From: Tenodera sinensis
Taxonomy: Eukaryota > Arthropoda > Insecta > Mantodea > Mantidae
Reading direction: 5' to 3'
Length of the DNA: 64,000 nucleotides
NCBI GenBank assembly: GCA_030765045.1
Contig: CM060964.1
Coordinates: forward strand, 319,636,513 to 319,700,512
Shown: piece by piece, positions 33,015 to 44,229 of the stretch
How the letters are laid out: the number at the start of each line of letters is the position of its first letter
Numbering within the stretch: position 1 is the first letter of the stretch
Translations under genes and position numbers: made by a program
Notes under the pieces: generated by a model
What the model was told of the DNA's origin: nothing
The model's database searches: none
The model's input: only the letters and a program-made list of their open reading frames with translations

Positions 33015-33920
33015 CTGGACATGTAAGGTGATTCAAAAGTTGTTGTACATAGCAATTGTATTAGGATTGCATAATGGCATTGCAGAATTTTTAACATGAC
33101 GACTATTATGAATAGATGTGTCAATTTGTGTATACCTTACAGCATCTCAAAATGAATTTGAGTACATAAACAATTGATTTCAAGAGATTCAGCACATACA
33201 AATCCATTGGAGCCAGGCTGCAGATGTGTGGCAGTCATCCCACAGTTCCACAAGGTCATGCAGTGTTTGGAAAACATTAACATACAGACATTCAGTGTGG
33301 AGCAGGGGGTGCTCATGAGTGCATTATTCTTGTTCAGCTACATGTTTAAAATGCTGTTTAACGATCAAATCTACAGAGACAGAATGATGCACTTGTAATT
33401 ATGCTCAAATGAGCTCAGGGTTCACTGAACCGAGAATTATTTCACATTTGGCTTATGGAAACACTGGCGAAAATCCTATCCAAGCAATTCATCCCAACTG
33501 AGTTTCAAACTCAGGCTTGCAGATTGAAAGGCAGACCTACTACCCCACATCATGGAGGATGGCCATCTCTGCATTCATGTTGCCATTGATTGAAGATGGG
33601 ACCAATGATCCTGGTGTACTTATTAATACTGTTTAAACACATTACAGTTTGGAGTGGTGAATTATTTGAGGATTTCTGTTGCTTCAATTTGACTACTGAC
33701 GTAATCTTTAATGTAAACTCTGACCTCATTGGCAAACATTATGCCACAGATGAAGTCAGGATAGTCATGTAGTGACTTCTGCACCCATTCACACATATCT
33801 GTACCGACACAGAGGTCTTTAAGGCACATTCTTGTGAATAGAAGGTTATTTTTTCACAGATTTTTCTTAGTCCTCATAATTGACAAATACCTGAGGGACA
33901 CCCTAAACTTAGACCTGGAA
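33015..33920 (-). pseudogene. IS630/mariner-type transposase remnant, interrupted by a SINE
   Basis: Minus-strand traces of a transposase in the mariner/IS630 group of the kind common in insects: text equivalent to the core near 33735-33690 (MFANEVRVYIKDYVSSQIEA-like) and IIGPIFNQWQHEC near 33615-33580. After the SINE-D insertion (33395-33560) comes a C-terminal trace reading SLAPMDLYVLNLLKSIVY near 33220-33160. The right-hand terminus may be GGTGATTCAAAAGTTGTTG at 33029. Stops and frame shifts are frequent and the upstream end was not found. Confidence 0.4.
33395..33560 (-). repeat. SINE-D, minus-strand copy
   Basis: Related to 57840-58030. Both have, on the minus strand, a tRNA-like head (GAGTTTGAAACTC here, GAGTTCAAATTTT there), a CC(A/T)GGGTTT-like body and an end TTGAGCATAATT. 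No TSD was fixed. Box A is degenerate. Confidence 0.45.
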
Positions 33921-34436
33921 TGAATGTTCCCTTCCCAAATTTCCTTCATGTATAATCAATGTCCACTGCCAGTGGTGCAGTAAAAAAGGCTGTTGGCTAC
34001 TACACATGTACAAAGAAAAATGTGTATTGCCCTTGCTGGTGTATGGAAAAGCTGCCACTGTTCTGCTAGACCAATCTCTGTCACAGCAGTTGCTTTTCTG
34101 TAGATTCTTAGATAAAGCTGTCAGCACTACTGATACTGCATTTCTTTGCATATGGTCTGCCACAGTTTCTCTGAATTTCTTGATAATCTTTGCTCTGGTA
34201 TCATAAGTAATCATTTTGTCAGCATGTTCTGATGTTCCACTACCTAAAACAAAAGAACAATTTGCCATGTGTTGCAGCTTTTGAGTCATCCTATTTAGCT
34301 CAAGAGATAGCATTTCTGTTGCATTCCCAGGGGTTAGGGGCTTTTTAAACCCTGTTTTGCATTTACAAATAAACTTCCATTGAATTATGAAAAATGTATT
34401 GAAAGCTGTCAGAGTAAGGCAGATATATAACTGCAT
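33909..34436 (-). other. Unidentified 175-codon open frame
   Basis: A long open frame for this AT-rich DNA, with no recognised domain. The N-terminal part is hydrophobic (LTLTAFNTFFIIQW). It overlaps the upstream flank of the IS630/mariner-type remnant and may be unrelated to it. The start is uncertain. It is probably not a gene. Confidence 0.12.
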
Positions 34437-34722
34437 TTAAATATAAGTTTTATTAATCTGTACTCTGGGGCTTATGCTCACTACTACATTTGCACTTTCC
34501 AGATGTTAGGTAGTATGGAAAATAACACTCACTAAAGAATACTTTCCATCATTTGTCTGGCACCAACCAGGACCTACAGGTTAAGAAACTTGCATGCTGA
34601 TCACTAAGCCACAGAAAATTGCTTTAATTTGAGATTTCTGTACCTCATTAATTTTCAGCATGATGCTGAAATGTGCAACTTTTTCTAAATACAGAATAAA
34701 TTAAATAAGAGTATTCTTTTAA

Positions 34723-35140
34723 CCCATTGGGATTGACATTTTTTGAGTTTGATATGTCAATTTGGGCTGAGATGTTTTTTTCAGGAGTGTTAAACAAAAA
34801 TCATTATTTTATTTACATTACAATTAAGCTACCTTATTATAAACTTTTCATACTAAAATTCTTTGCACATGTCTTTACACATACTTATTACATTTTAAGT
34901 ACTTAAGTTAGCCAAATTTATACAGAAGGCCTCAAAACACTCCATGCTCAGTAATTTTAATTTCCAGCTGATCCACTATTCTCTGCATTTTCTTCTTCCT
35001 CACACTAGCAATTTCTTCTCCATCACTTTCGGAACTGGATTCACTAGAATTTAAGTTAAAATCTTTGTCGCTCTCACATTACTTTAGAATAACATTTTCA
35101 TAATTTCATCATCTGTCAAACCTTTTGACCAGTCATCTTT
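34723..35140 (-). pseudogene. piggyBac fragment: terminus and N-terminal coding
   Basis: TTAA at 34719-34722 is followed by CCCATTGGGATTGACAT and, 25 bp on, an inverted ATGTCAATTTGGG, which suits a piggyBac-type end. On the minus strand at about 35130-34970 a broken frame reads LTDDEIMKML, then SDKDFNLNSSESSSESDGEE, a typical acidic piggyBac N-terminus. The element appears truncated: no second end was found before the pogo-type sequence at about 35400. Confidence 0.45.
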
Positions 35141-35399
35141 GCTTGATATAAATACTTTTATAATGTGAATCAATCAGAAGTTGTTTTCATACACTTATGT
35201 GTTTGAAACACCAATGTTAGTGATACAAAATGCACAGAGAATCAATTAAAGTGTAACAAATGAACGTAAGTTGTCATCTATGTGGCAACAGGAAAATTAT
35301 GGGAAGTCAGACAACAGAATCATTCCGTGCTCCAGCCTAGGTTAAAGTAGATAAGCAGTGTTAAAAGGATAATGTGGTGTGTCTATCTTGAAGGAAAGA

Positions 35400-36444
35400 G
35401 TCAGCCTGGGTGACACAGGCCTTTCTATACCCAAGTTCTTTACCTACCCAGGACACATATTTACTTACAACAAAACAAAATTTGCACAAAAATTACCACA
35501 AGATCTTGACCATAAAGTCACTAGTTTTCACAAGTTTATTTATTGGTATGAGGCAAAAATACAACTTTCCATCATCTCATGTTGGAAATATGGATGAAAC
35601 ACCAATGAACTTTGACATGACAAACAACATAACTGCTCAAGTTAGAAGTACAGGCCATGGAAAGACCAGGTTTACAGTAGTATTAACATTCATGGCAGAT
35701 GGAACAAAGTTAAAAGCCATGGTCGTTTTCGAGAGGAAAAATGGTACTCCTAAACTAAAATTCCTGCCAGAAATTTTTGGACATTTTCATGAAAAGAAGA
35801 TGGACTAGAATGGTGTAAAATTGTGTATGGAAAATGTGTGGCAGAGGCAAACAGGTGCTCTATGAAATCAACACTGTTTGAGAGGTAGAACTGGAACTTA
35901 AAAATTGAATGCCACAACTGGGATTTGAACCACAGACCTTCCACTTACCAACACTGTTTGTTGGTGTGGGATATGTTCCCAGTCACATAACTGAGAACAC
36001 TAAAAATTGCTTAGCATTAAACAATATTAAAATTGCTGTTTAACTTTGGGGTGGTTTAACTTTGATGCTACAATCTTTAGACATCTCATCAAATAAACTA
36101 TTCAAAGATCCTAATTGTGAACAATGGAATAACTGGAAGATTAGTGATGAAAAGTCGTATACAAGAGGTAGGCTTAATCACTTGATGTGCTTTTGTGATT
36201 TTGTAATCAAATCATGGGAAAAGTGAAAGTGGAAACAGTGATTTAATCTGTTAAAAAGTGTGAGATTTCTAATGCTGTGTATGGCACTGAGGGCAATTTG
36301 TTATGGGATACTGATGGCAAAGTAGAAATCGACCTATTAGGTACAGAATGGGACCCACATAATGTTATTAACAAGGAAAGAGAGGACGTACTTGAGGAGC
36401 TGTTAGCCTTAGATGACGAATGCGAGAATTTTGCAGGATTTTAA
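35400..36444 (+). pseudogene. pogo-type (CENP-B/Jerky-like) transposase
   Basis: Degenerate DDE transposase of the pogo/Tigger group. From about 35490 a KLPQDLDHKV motif precedes the core. The open frame 35410-35808 holds GNMDETPMNFDM (first catalytic Asp near 35590) and GHGKTRFTVVLTFMADGTKL. A SINE then interrupts at 35881-35948. After it, VWDMFPVT (near 35965, the second Asp region), LTLMLQSLDISSNKLFKD (36055-36110, third acidic region), and a C-terminal stretch to TAA at 36442-36444 (FVIKSWEKV, CEISNAVYGTEGNLLWDTDG). Internal stops occur at about 35806, 36035 and 36240. The N-terminal HTH is missing. Confidence 0.78.
35881..35948 (-). mobile_element. SINE-A fragment inside pogo-type pseudogene
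   Basis: A 68-bp insertion flanked by CAACACTGTTTG (35869-35880 and 35949-35960). It consists only of the inverted leader plus part of the tRNA-like head read on the minus strand (GGTTCAAATCCCAG, box B). It splits the transposase reading frame and so post-dates it. Confidence 0.85.
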
Positions 36445-36614
36445 ACACATTGATGAGTGATTTGTTTTATTTTATAATGGTTTTAATTTATATAAATTTC
36501 AATTTAATTCTTTTGTATCTGTCCTATTAGATGATCCCAGATTTTAGGAGCCATATTTTGCAATCCAGGTATCATCTTATCTGCCGTATAGGGTACTTCC
36601 TATGTTACGCATAG

Positions 36615-37530
36615 TAATTAGGGGAAGTGTCGTATTCCATCCAAAAATCTGATAATGAAGATTTCACTGGAAATACATGTTTTGAGACTCCCTGAATAAA
36701 AAAAAAGCATTTTTAGAAAAAAATGTCTGTGTGCAAACTCAAAAACAAGAAGTTAGTTAAATATCAAACTTGGTCTACAAATATGATAAATATTTTAGAG
36801 GCTATGAGCCTCACTTATCTTAGTATTTGCTGAGGGTTCTTGACTTTCTCAAAGATGGTTCAAACGGTTTTGATTAAAATATTTGTGTGGCAAATGAAAT
36901 ATACATCTTGAATATTCTGGGAATGTCCTCAAAAGTCCTCTTCATTCTGAATGGCTCTTGCATAACTGGTAAACCATAAAAGATAGATAAAATCTTACTT
37001 CATATAAAAATGTAGATCTCGTTAAAACACACAGTTTGTCAAAAGCTATTTTTTGTGGAGTGAACCATTTCTGAGATATTTCTTGTTATTTATTTGAGTT
37101 TTCCAATACTTTTGTTGTTCTAAAATAGAAACACATGCATTCTTTTTTTTTTTTTGCCACACAAGGAGAATAGAATACCAAAGTCATCACATAGCAACTA
37201 GCTCTTAAAATTAGACTGTCACTTAAAGTCTACTATATTCCCCTTGCACCTACAACAAAAAAAATAGCAGTAAGATAATTTGTGCAAGTGATTGTCTCAA
37301 ATAAACATGAAGTAGATAGAACAGGGCTGGGGGACTGCTAATCTCTGAGCACTGCCTGCTTATGGCCTTGTACTAATAACTGTAGGTTTAACAACTGAAA
37401 AAAAATTACTCATACTGTGCTGCAAGTCGCCCAGGCCTGAAAAAGAGGAATAAGAATTTGCAAGAATAGTCTGTACAAGATTAGAGAAAGTCATGTGAGT
37501 GCAAAATATCGGATTTTTTTAAGCAATATA
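36615..37530. repeat. RepA unclassified dispersed repeat, copy 2
   Basis: Collinear with 17395-18425 and diverged by substitutions and gaps. A foreign 90-bp stretch at about 37320-37435 (CACTGCCTGCTTATGGCC region) is absent from copy 1. No conserved open frame is shared by the two copies. Confidence 0.6.
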
Positions 37531-38511
37531 CCCATGATTATTAGTATCATTTGATCATTACTCATTGGAGTAGTGATGAGCTCATTAAATGCCTGAAAGG
37601 CATTCTCATGTAATTATCAGTGGTATAAAGGAATAGGAACACAAAACATTTTTTCTTATTAGCCAAGAGTACAGCACATTCAATACATTTTTCAAATCAT
37701 AATTTATGAACAAGCATAAACATTAAAAGAAAACAGTATTTTTTATGTTAGATATTCATTAGCACTCTTCTGTTACAAGTATTAAATACTGGTTGTGATA
37801 TTTAACATAGTTACCAGATAATTATTATCAGTTAATAGATTTGACTGACTAGATTGGCCTAAGCTAAGCTTAGCTTTACCTGTGCATTTTAAAATTTTAG
37901 AGGCTTTTTTTCTTATGAGCTACCTATATTCTGCAGATAAATTTGTAATGCCATAATTGAATCCTCCCCAGTGCTCAAGAATGAACTTATGTTGTTTGTA
38001 TTTTAAAGATTCTTGATTTATGTTAGCACTGATATGTATTCATATATATATATATTAACATTACATATGTTATATTTCTTGTTATACATTATGTGCATAC
38101 CAGTGAAAGAATGTATTTTGTTGTGTAATATAGAGTTAAGTTCCATAGAAAGTCCTTTGTGAGTGTGTGTGCAATGAATTGAAGTAAATTTAGTATTCAA
38201 GCCAGCTTGCTTCCCAGATCGAATATTCTTGAGTTTCTTACAAGATGGCACAATTTCACTTTGTCTTACATAATTGAATATACAAAGTATATAAACTTGT
38301 ACTCTCATTAATATAACTGCTGTGCTAGATTTGGACAAGAGTGGTCCCATAGCAAGTAGTGGGTAAGAGCTGACCTAAGGTGAGAAGTTACTTCAATTTT
38401 GACAAGAAACATTTTTTTCCTTTGTTATTAAGATTAGAAATACAAATAAGAATATATACTTCAAAATTTTATGTGAGCAATATTTAACTCCTAATGAGCA
38501 TTTTACATATA
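37531..38511. other. AT-rich spacer
   Basis: No recognised gene or element. A short TA repeat occurs at 38042-38054. Confidence 0.3.
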
Positions 38512-38513
38512 TA

Positions 38514-39523
38514 CAGTCCGTCTGGTCTAAGTTGGAACATGACCTGCTTAGCGCTACCCCTCCCTGTGATAGGGGAGGGATAACAACACATCGCCGCGGC
38601 TATCCGCGACTGCCTAGTCTGCGTCCGTTGGTGACGAGTGTACAGGCTGCTTATGTACATATAGCCCTTAATATTGAGAGTGAAATATGGAAATGCTGGT
38701 GATGCGTTTAATCCTGCCCATTGTGTTGACAATCGTATTGTTCCAAGCTGGTGTTGGAAGAAAGGGGAAACCTCTTCAATCTGATGCACGGGAAGTTGTA
38801 TGTTTGGTACATAAGTGTTTTGCTGATGAACTAGAGGCGTTGGGTAAACCAACAATATCCGTGACACAGCTCATGGAAGGAACCGCCGCAGCTACTGGTG
38901 TATCTCGCACTTCAATATACAGAATTTTGCAAGAAAAGAAGAAAGCAGACGAAAATGGGACCGCTGTTAGAATACCAGGAAGGAAACGACCAAACAGACA
39001 ACCAACAAGCACAGCAGCCGATTCATTTATAAAGACGGCTATTCGTAGTACAATTTATAGGTTGTACACATCGCATTTCTTGCCCGAAAAATGGAAAGCT
39101 GTCTGTGAGCATGTGAAGCGCGTAGAAGAAATGTACTGGGGAAAAGGACGAATTATTGGACAACATATTGGACAGTTTCAACATAAATTTAGAAGACAGT
39201 TACTCTGAATCGGAAGATGCGTGTGAAGGCTGCGGATGTGATCCAGCATCCGATATCCATGAAGCCGAAGATCTTACCAGCTTACCGGGACCCTCCAAGG
39301 AAACCTTCTTGGACAGGATCTCTACACTGACGCTATCTAACAGCAGTTATTAAAGCGCTGCTCTCTGATAGCTGCGCTATAGTCAGGCAGTCAATCGCAC
39401 CGTTGCATGTTGCATGGAACCGATGCGAAATGGGATTAGGCAGTCATGGAGTACCCACAAAAGCGCGGGCAGTAGTGCGTTCTCTCTCTAATTCCCATGT
39501 TTCAACATAAACCAAACGAACTG
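38514..39523 (+). mobile_element. Tc1/IS630-like element, internally deleted
   Basis: A 1,010-bp element with TA on each side (38512-38513, 39524-39525) and about 30-bp inverted ends: CAGTCCGTCTGGTCTAAG at the left; the right end read on the other strand is CAGTTCGTTTGGTTTATG. It carries the start and end of a transposase but not its DDE core. It is more GC-rich than its flanks. The insertion lies at the end of an open minus-strand frame at 39531-39785. Confidence 0.85.
38687..39353 (+). pseudogene. Tc1/IS630-like transposase, HTH plus C-terminal tail
   Basis: The open frame 38687-39208 encodes the N-terminal DNA-binding part: GRKGKPLQSDAREVV, ISVTQLMEGTAAATGVS and TSIYRILQEKKKAD (helix-turn-helix), up to FIKTAIRSTIYRLYT near 39070. 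It then joins directly to the family's C-terminal text, FLPEKWKAVCEHVKRVEEMYW (about 39080-39140), with no DDE catalytic domain between. A frame shift near 39150 moves the tail to another frame (DSYSESEDACEGC, stop at 39351-39353). The first ATG (38687) probably includes non-native residues; the family start is nearer GRKGK. Catalysis is impossible; DNA binding is conceivable. Confidence 0.75.
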
Positions 39524-39530
39524 TAGGTGT

Positions 39531-39785
39531 TTATCTGCAGCCACACCCCATTTTGCAAACATTTAGAAACTTTACCATAACTTCTATACTAGTGGTCACA
39601 GATTTCTGAACTAAGTCTTCTTTGGAAAAGAAATTTCCAAGCTTTCTTTTGACTGTTTGTACCACTGCCAATGCTCCACCTTTGCTCATGTCTTGTAGCA
39701 AACAGCATACAGTTGTATGAAGCACCAAGCTGAATAACAAATGTGCAGACTTTAGCACCATTTTTATCGGTTCACGTTTTTTCAT
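39531..39785 (-). other. Unidentified open frame truncated at a transposon
   Basis: An 84-codon minus-strand frame (LSKGGALAVVQTVKRKLGNF-like composition, then MVKFLNVCKMGCGC), ending 6 bp from the Tc1/IS630-like element. The sequence is protein-like but I recognise no family. It could be the remnant of another element that the transposon hit. Confidence 0.18.
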
Positions 39786-40252
39786 ATTCTGCTGCAGTTC
39801 ATCTAAGAGTTATTCATCCTAAATTGGTGAAAACATTTTTATGCATTAATTAGAAATGTGTTATTAAAAATAAGAAGGGATTTTATGTGAGAGTTATACA
39901 ACTTTGAAAAAAATTAATTTTTGCCAAAAGTTTAGACCAAAATTCTTGAAAATTTATAAAAAAATTATATCTTGATATGCATTGACATGACATAAATAAC
40001 AGGCATTATTAGAGATAAAGGTTGTAAAAATAGCTTTGAAAATTTCATTTAGATAACTATACCTTTTTTATAAAATTTAATGTTATCAAGATGAGCAGTT
40101 CCTTCTCACCTTAACTGTCTTTAAGTGTTTTATATAATGTACCCTGTGGACAAGAAAAATTGAGTCACATCTTTAATGCTAAATTCATCTTAAGTCTTAC
40201 ACAGCATAGCACCTTGATTGATCATATCAGTTAGTAATTTAAGATTTGAAAC
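39786..40252. other. AT-rich spacer
   Basis: Nothing recognised. Confidence 0.3.
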
Positions 40253-40264
40253 TTCTGACAACTT

Positions 40265-40495
40265 TTGAGAGGTAGAACTGGAACTTAAAAGTTCAGTGCC
40301 ACAGCTGGGACTTGTGGCAAATTGTCACAGTAACTCAATGGTTAGAGCAGCCGCCTGGTAAGTGGAAGGTCTGTGGTTCAAGTCCCAGCTGTGGTATTGA
40401 ATTTTTAAGTTCCAGTTCTACCTCTCAAACGTTGCCCACACGCAGCTTGTGTGTTTAAAAACACCAACAGTAAGTTTGTTGGCATAAATAAATAA
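40265..40495 (+). mobile_element. SINE-A, most complete copy, with fold-back leader
   Basis: A 231-bp copy with exact 12-bp TSD TTCTGACAACTT (40253-40264 and 40496-40507). Layout: an inverted leader of about 50 bp (GAGAGGTAGAACTGGAACTT), then a complete forward SINE: tRNA-like head with box A TAACTCAATGGTTAGAGC near 40332 and box B GGTTCAAGTCC near 40376, body ending ACCTCTCAAA, and tail AGTTTGTTGGCATAAATAAA. The leader is the reverse complement of 40375-40430, so leader and body can pair. TSDs enclose leader plus SINE, so both inserted together. Confidence 0.92.
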
Positions 40496-40507
40496 TTCTG
40501 ACAACTT

Positions 40508-41520
40508 GTTGCTGCTGCTACACAATTGCGATCTGTGTATCGCAGATGGTATAAACAAGGCCATACAGGACTTTGATGAATTTGGCGTTCCAGACGTGAC
40601 TTTTTTTTTCCATGGGTGTACATAGCCATTTGGACTTGTAGCTTTTGCAGCATTACATTATTTTAAGATAACCTCAAATCTTTGCTTGTGTGGGACGCTT
40701 AGGCCATTGAGAAATTAGGTTATCCTTTGGACGGTTAAATTTGTTGTTTTCCTCCCTAAATTCCTAAGAAAGGCTGGCATTTCTGTGTTTTTAATAATAA
40801 AATGGTGAACAGAGGCACCTAGAAGCACTTACTTGTGTAATAAAACAAAATGCTCTTGTTTGGCTCCTCCAATGACCAGGGAGCAGTGTTTCTACACTTC
40901 CTTCCCTCTTATGCATTATTTCAGGATTGTTCTTGTCCATGGTTGTTTATGAATGTTTCCAACAATGAAGTAGTTCTTCAGATTTGAAGATGCAGTATAC
41001 TGAGGGAGGCAAAGGACCAAAAGTAGCTGTGAAAGCCAGTAGTAGTAAGAAAATGATCCGGTACAGTTGCAGATCAATGTAATTGTGCTATTTGGTAATT
41101 TACAATAAAGGATATTTTTTATATTAGTATACCAGATGAGTCAGCCACCCATCAAATAGCATGTCCAGTTTTGCACTTTCTAAGATGTATTGCTTGACAT
41201 TCTTAGACGAATGCTCAAAATTCAGAGAAACAGTGGTTTAAGGGACAGAACGTACTTCTCGCTAAATTGCACCCCAAAAACATACAACTCGTTTACTGAG
41301 AGCAAATTCTGAGTGAATTGAAGTATACATAGCATTGGACCTAGCATATAAGTACACTAACAACATCAGCCAAAAAGAAAATGGTGGATTTTTGTACTTA
41401 TAGCCAAGGTTTGCTGTAACAAATTAGGGGTATGCCTCATCCACCATGGACCTATATAGTCATGATGCACATATGAGAGCAAATCCTAAAGTAACTTGCA
41501 CTTTCAAGTTATGGCCATTG
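40508..41520. other. AT-rich spacer
   Basis: No recognised coding or repeat. ATACCAGATGAGTCAGCCAC near 41130 has a partial inverse match near 44470, too short to interpret. Confidence 0.3.
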
Positions 41521-41521
41521 A

Positions 41522-42842
41522 TGAAGGTTGTTCCGAAAGTAATGCCTCCTATTTTTATTCATGGAAACTACAGGAGATACGTAAATCACATCAGCACAGT
41601 TAAATAGAGCAATATTCCAGCTACAGATTATCATTTTTCCACATAGTCACCACCATTCATTATGCACTTTTGCCAACAATGAACCAGAGCCTGCATACCA
41701 TGCTTGTAAAAATCTGAACCAGCTGAGGCTAACCACTTTCTTACAGCTTTGACAACAGCATGTGAGTCTTGAAAATGTTCGTCAGGTAGTCCACCTTTCA
41801 GAGGCCCAAAGAGATAAAAGTCTGAAGCGCTAAATCTGGACTGTACGGTGGATGTGGTAAGACAGTCCAGCCAAACTTTGCAATCAATTAAGTGGTCGCA
41901 AACCTGGTGTGGGGCCTGGCATTATCATGTTGCAGGTGAAAGTTGGTCTTCTTCTCTGGCCTTACCCTGGAAATTCCAGCTTTCACCTTAGTCAGTGTCG
42001 TCTTGTGGCGTCCTGAATTGACAGTTGCTCCAGGACATCCAAAAGAACCACACCTTGGCCATCCCAGAAGACTATACACATCACTTTGCCTGCAGATGGC
42101 TGTGTTTTGAATCTCTTCTTTGTCAGAGAATTTGCATGTCGCCATTCCATGGACTGTCTTTTGGATTCTGGCTCATAGTGGTGACACCATGTCTCATCTC
42201 CGGTGACAATGCTATTCAGAAAATTGTCACATTTAGCTTCATATTGGTCCAGAAGGTCCTGACAAATTTCCATTCAATGATTTTTTTGTTCTTCTGTAAG
42301 CATCCGCAGGACCCATCTTGCACAGACTTTGCGATAACCAAGATGTTCCAACATTGTTTCCAAGGTATTACAGCTGACATTCAGGTTTGCACACAATTCT
42401 GTAGTCGTTATCCGCCGATCAGCACAGATGAGTTGATCAAGACGCTCTTCATTGTGAGGGGTGACAGCTGTGCAGGATCGACCAGGTCGTGGCTTGTCAT
42501 GCACACCCTTTTCGCCACCTCTAAAATGCTGTACTCATCGCCTCACATTGCTCACATCTATTCTTTTGTCTCTATACACCTTTAGCAAGCGTCGATGGAT
42601 TTTAGTTGGCGCAATTTCTTCTGCAGTGAAAAATTTAATCACACATCCCTGTTCTATGCGCAAGTCTAAATCAGACTCTATTTTGAAACACTCCTCTGCT
42701 GATGCCAACTACTGAAGAACAACGGCACCATTTGCAAATGAAAGAGGCAGGTTCAAGCATTACCAGTACACTAACTACATCTGGCTCGGATATCCAAAGT
42801 CAACACAAAAAATAGGAGGCATTAGTTTCGGAACGACCCTTG
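41522..42842 (-). mobile_element. mariner element (mariner A), near full length
   Basis: About 1.32 kb, the usual mariner size. The ends are inverted repeats: on the minus strand CAAGGGTCGTTCCGAAAC then AATGCCTCCTATTTTT; on the plus strand the left end matches with a few changes. TA follows the right end (42843-42844); the left TA is mutated. Minus-strand coding covers the whole transposase in several frames. The same AATGCCTCC subterminal motif occurs in the element at 4758. Confidence 0.88.
41640..42720 (-). pseudogene. mariner A transposase (frame-shifted)
   Basis: Minus-strand DD34D transposase. The helix-turn-helix lies at about 42610-42400 (GRSCTAVTPHNEERLDQLIC, RRITTTELCANLNVS). The core has the first Asp in VTGDETWCHHYEP (about 42200), the second in LQHDNARPH (about 41915) and the third in SASDFYLFGPLKGG (about 41810). 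The C-terminal QKCIMNGGDYVEK motif is near 41650. All three catalytic Asp codons are still readable, but frame shifts (about 42270 and 42000-41940) and stops separate them, so it is inactive. Confidence 0.8.
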
Positions 42843-42845
42843 TAC

Positions 42846-43385
42846 TAAACCACATATACATAGGCAACACAGCTATGGCAACACACAGTGTAAGTTCACT
42901 TTTCCACATAGTCCCCAAGAGACTGTAAACATTTGTCAGATCGGGCAACCAACATTTCGATTCTGGATGTGTAGAGATCACCTCCAGTGCTGTGTAATCA
43001 CTTGCTGGATACAGCTGCTTTCACCTCCTCATCGTTTCAGAATTGTCGTCCACCAAGATCCTTTTTCACCTTACTAAACACATAGTAATCCCATGGCGCT
43101 AAGTCTGAACTGTATGGGGAATGTCTTACCTCCCACTTGAATCACTGTAGCAGTTCCGACGTTTGGTGGGCCGTGTTTGGTGTTGTGGTGAAAAATTATA
43201 TGCCCACAATAAAGAGCAGTGATTTCACAATGAATGTCCATGTAACTGAGCTGTTTAGCCCACAGAAATCTGATTGTTGCACACACCTCCAATTTGGAGG
43301 GAATATCCAGTTGGCATGCCATTGAGCCAGGCCTGCTCTGCTCACACAGCATAACGGGATACCACACCACCCTACCTATCGGATG
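42846..43385 (-). pseudogene. mariner B, internally deleted transposase
   Basis: A second mariner-type remnant directly next to mariner A. On the minus strand the N-terminal helix-turn-helix start (MACQLDIPSKLEV, then CATIRFLWAKQLSYMDIHCE, about 43320-43230) is joined directly to the end of the core: HHNTKHGPPNVG, where the usual catalytic Asp is Asn (about 43190), then DLAPWDYYVF text with the third Asp (about 43100), and the C-terminal DKCLQSLGD-like end near 42930. Most of the core, including the first Asp, is deleted. Ends were not resolved. Its 3' end abuts the TA flank of mariner A. Confidence 0.6.
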
Positions 43386-43683
43386 TGTTAGCAGTTACTG
43401 CAGCTTGCTACACATTGGCCACCATCACGACACACAGCGTGCTCTTGTGGCAAGCAAATGCAACTTGCTTTTTTTATTCACTCGTATTATTAAATAATGG
43501 TTTGTTTAAATTTTGACAAACTACGTCTTGTACATCTGAAATAATAAGCATAATAGCTTTTGCCATTAAGTAATATTAAAATGCTCAGCAAAGGATTAAA
43601 GCTGTCTTGAAAGGTCAAATTACACACGAAAATCCACAAAGTGGCAATGTCCTGGCACAGCATACAAGTTCTACGGTTGAACC
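43386..43683. other. Spacer
   Basis: No feature recognised. Confidence 0.25.
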
Positions 43684-43800
43684 CGGAATGTGCTTTCAGT
43701 CAAACCTCCAAATAGCTGAGTAGAATTAGGGTTGTATCCTGTGTGCTAACCCCAAGGACACAGGTTCACTTCTCGACACTGTGCACTTTTTTTTATGCTC
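43684..43800 (+). repeat. tRNA-like SINE head (weak)
   Basis: Contains AATAGCTGAGTAG (box-A-like, near 43711) and CAGGTTCACTTCTCG (box-B-like, near 43762) at about tRNA spacing. No tail or TSD was recognised. Confidence 0.3.
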
Positions 43801-44229
43801 ATCAAAACTTGGAAACCAAATTCAAAATACTCTAATTTTAAAGTCCCTGAAGGATTAGGACATTATAATATAAATTGCTTTTTGGTTGTCTGCATTTTGT
43901 ACTAGAATAGGTATAAATGACTTGTGCTCCAGTGAACTGGCATGATGCAGTGTGTTATTATGAATGCTGACCCCATTCTCCACACATATACTTTAGTACG
44001 ATATTTTGCACCAGTCCTTAATTACGTATTCAATAGATGAGTACATTGGTATGCTTTTGATCCACAGAGAAGCAAGAGGCAATGCACAAGCAACTCAGCA
44101 TCTATACTGGGTGAGATATCCTAATACACAACAATGCCATAGAATGGAAATAAAACAATTATAAATTAAAATAACAGCTTTTAAAATAATAATTGCTCAG
44201 CCAATGTTATTTGTGAATACTAAAAATTA

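Noticed and set aside
42025..42585. 186-codon plus-strand open frame as a gene
   Set aside because: It is antisense to the mariner A transposase on the minus strand, whose motifs explain the open frame.
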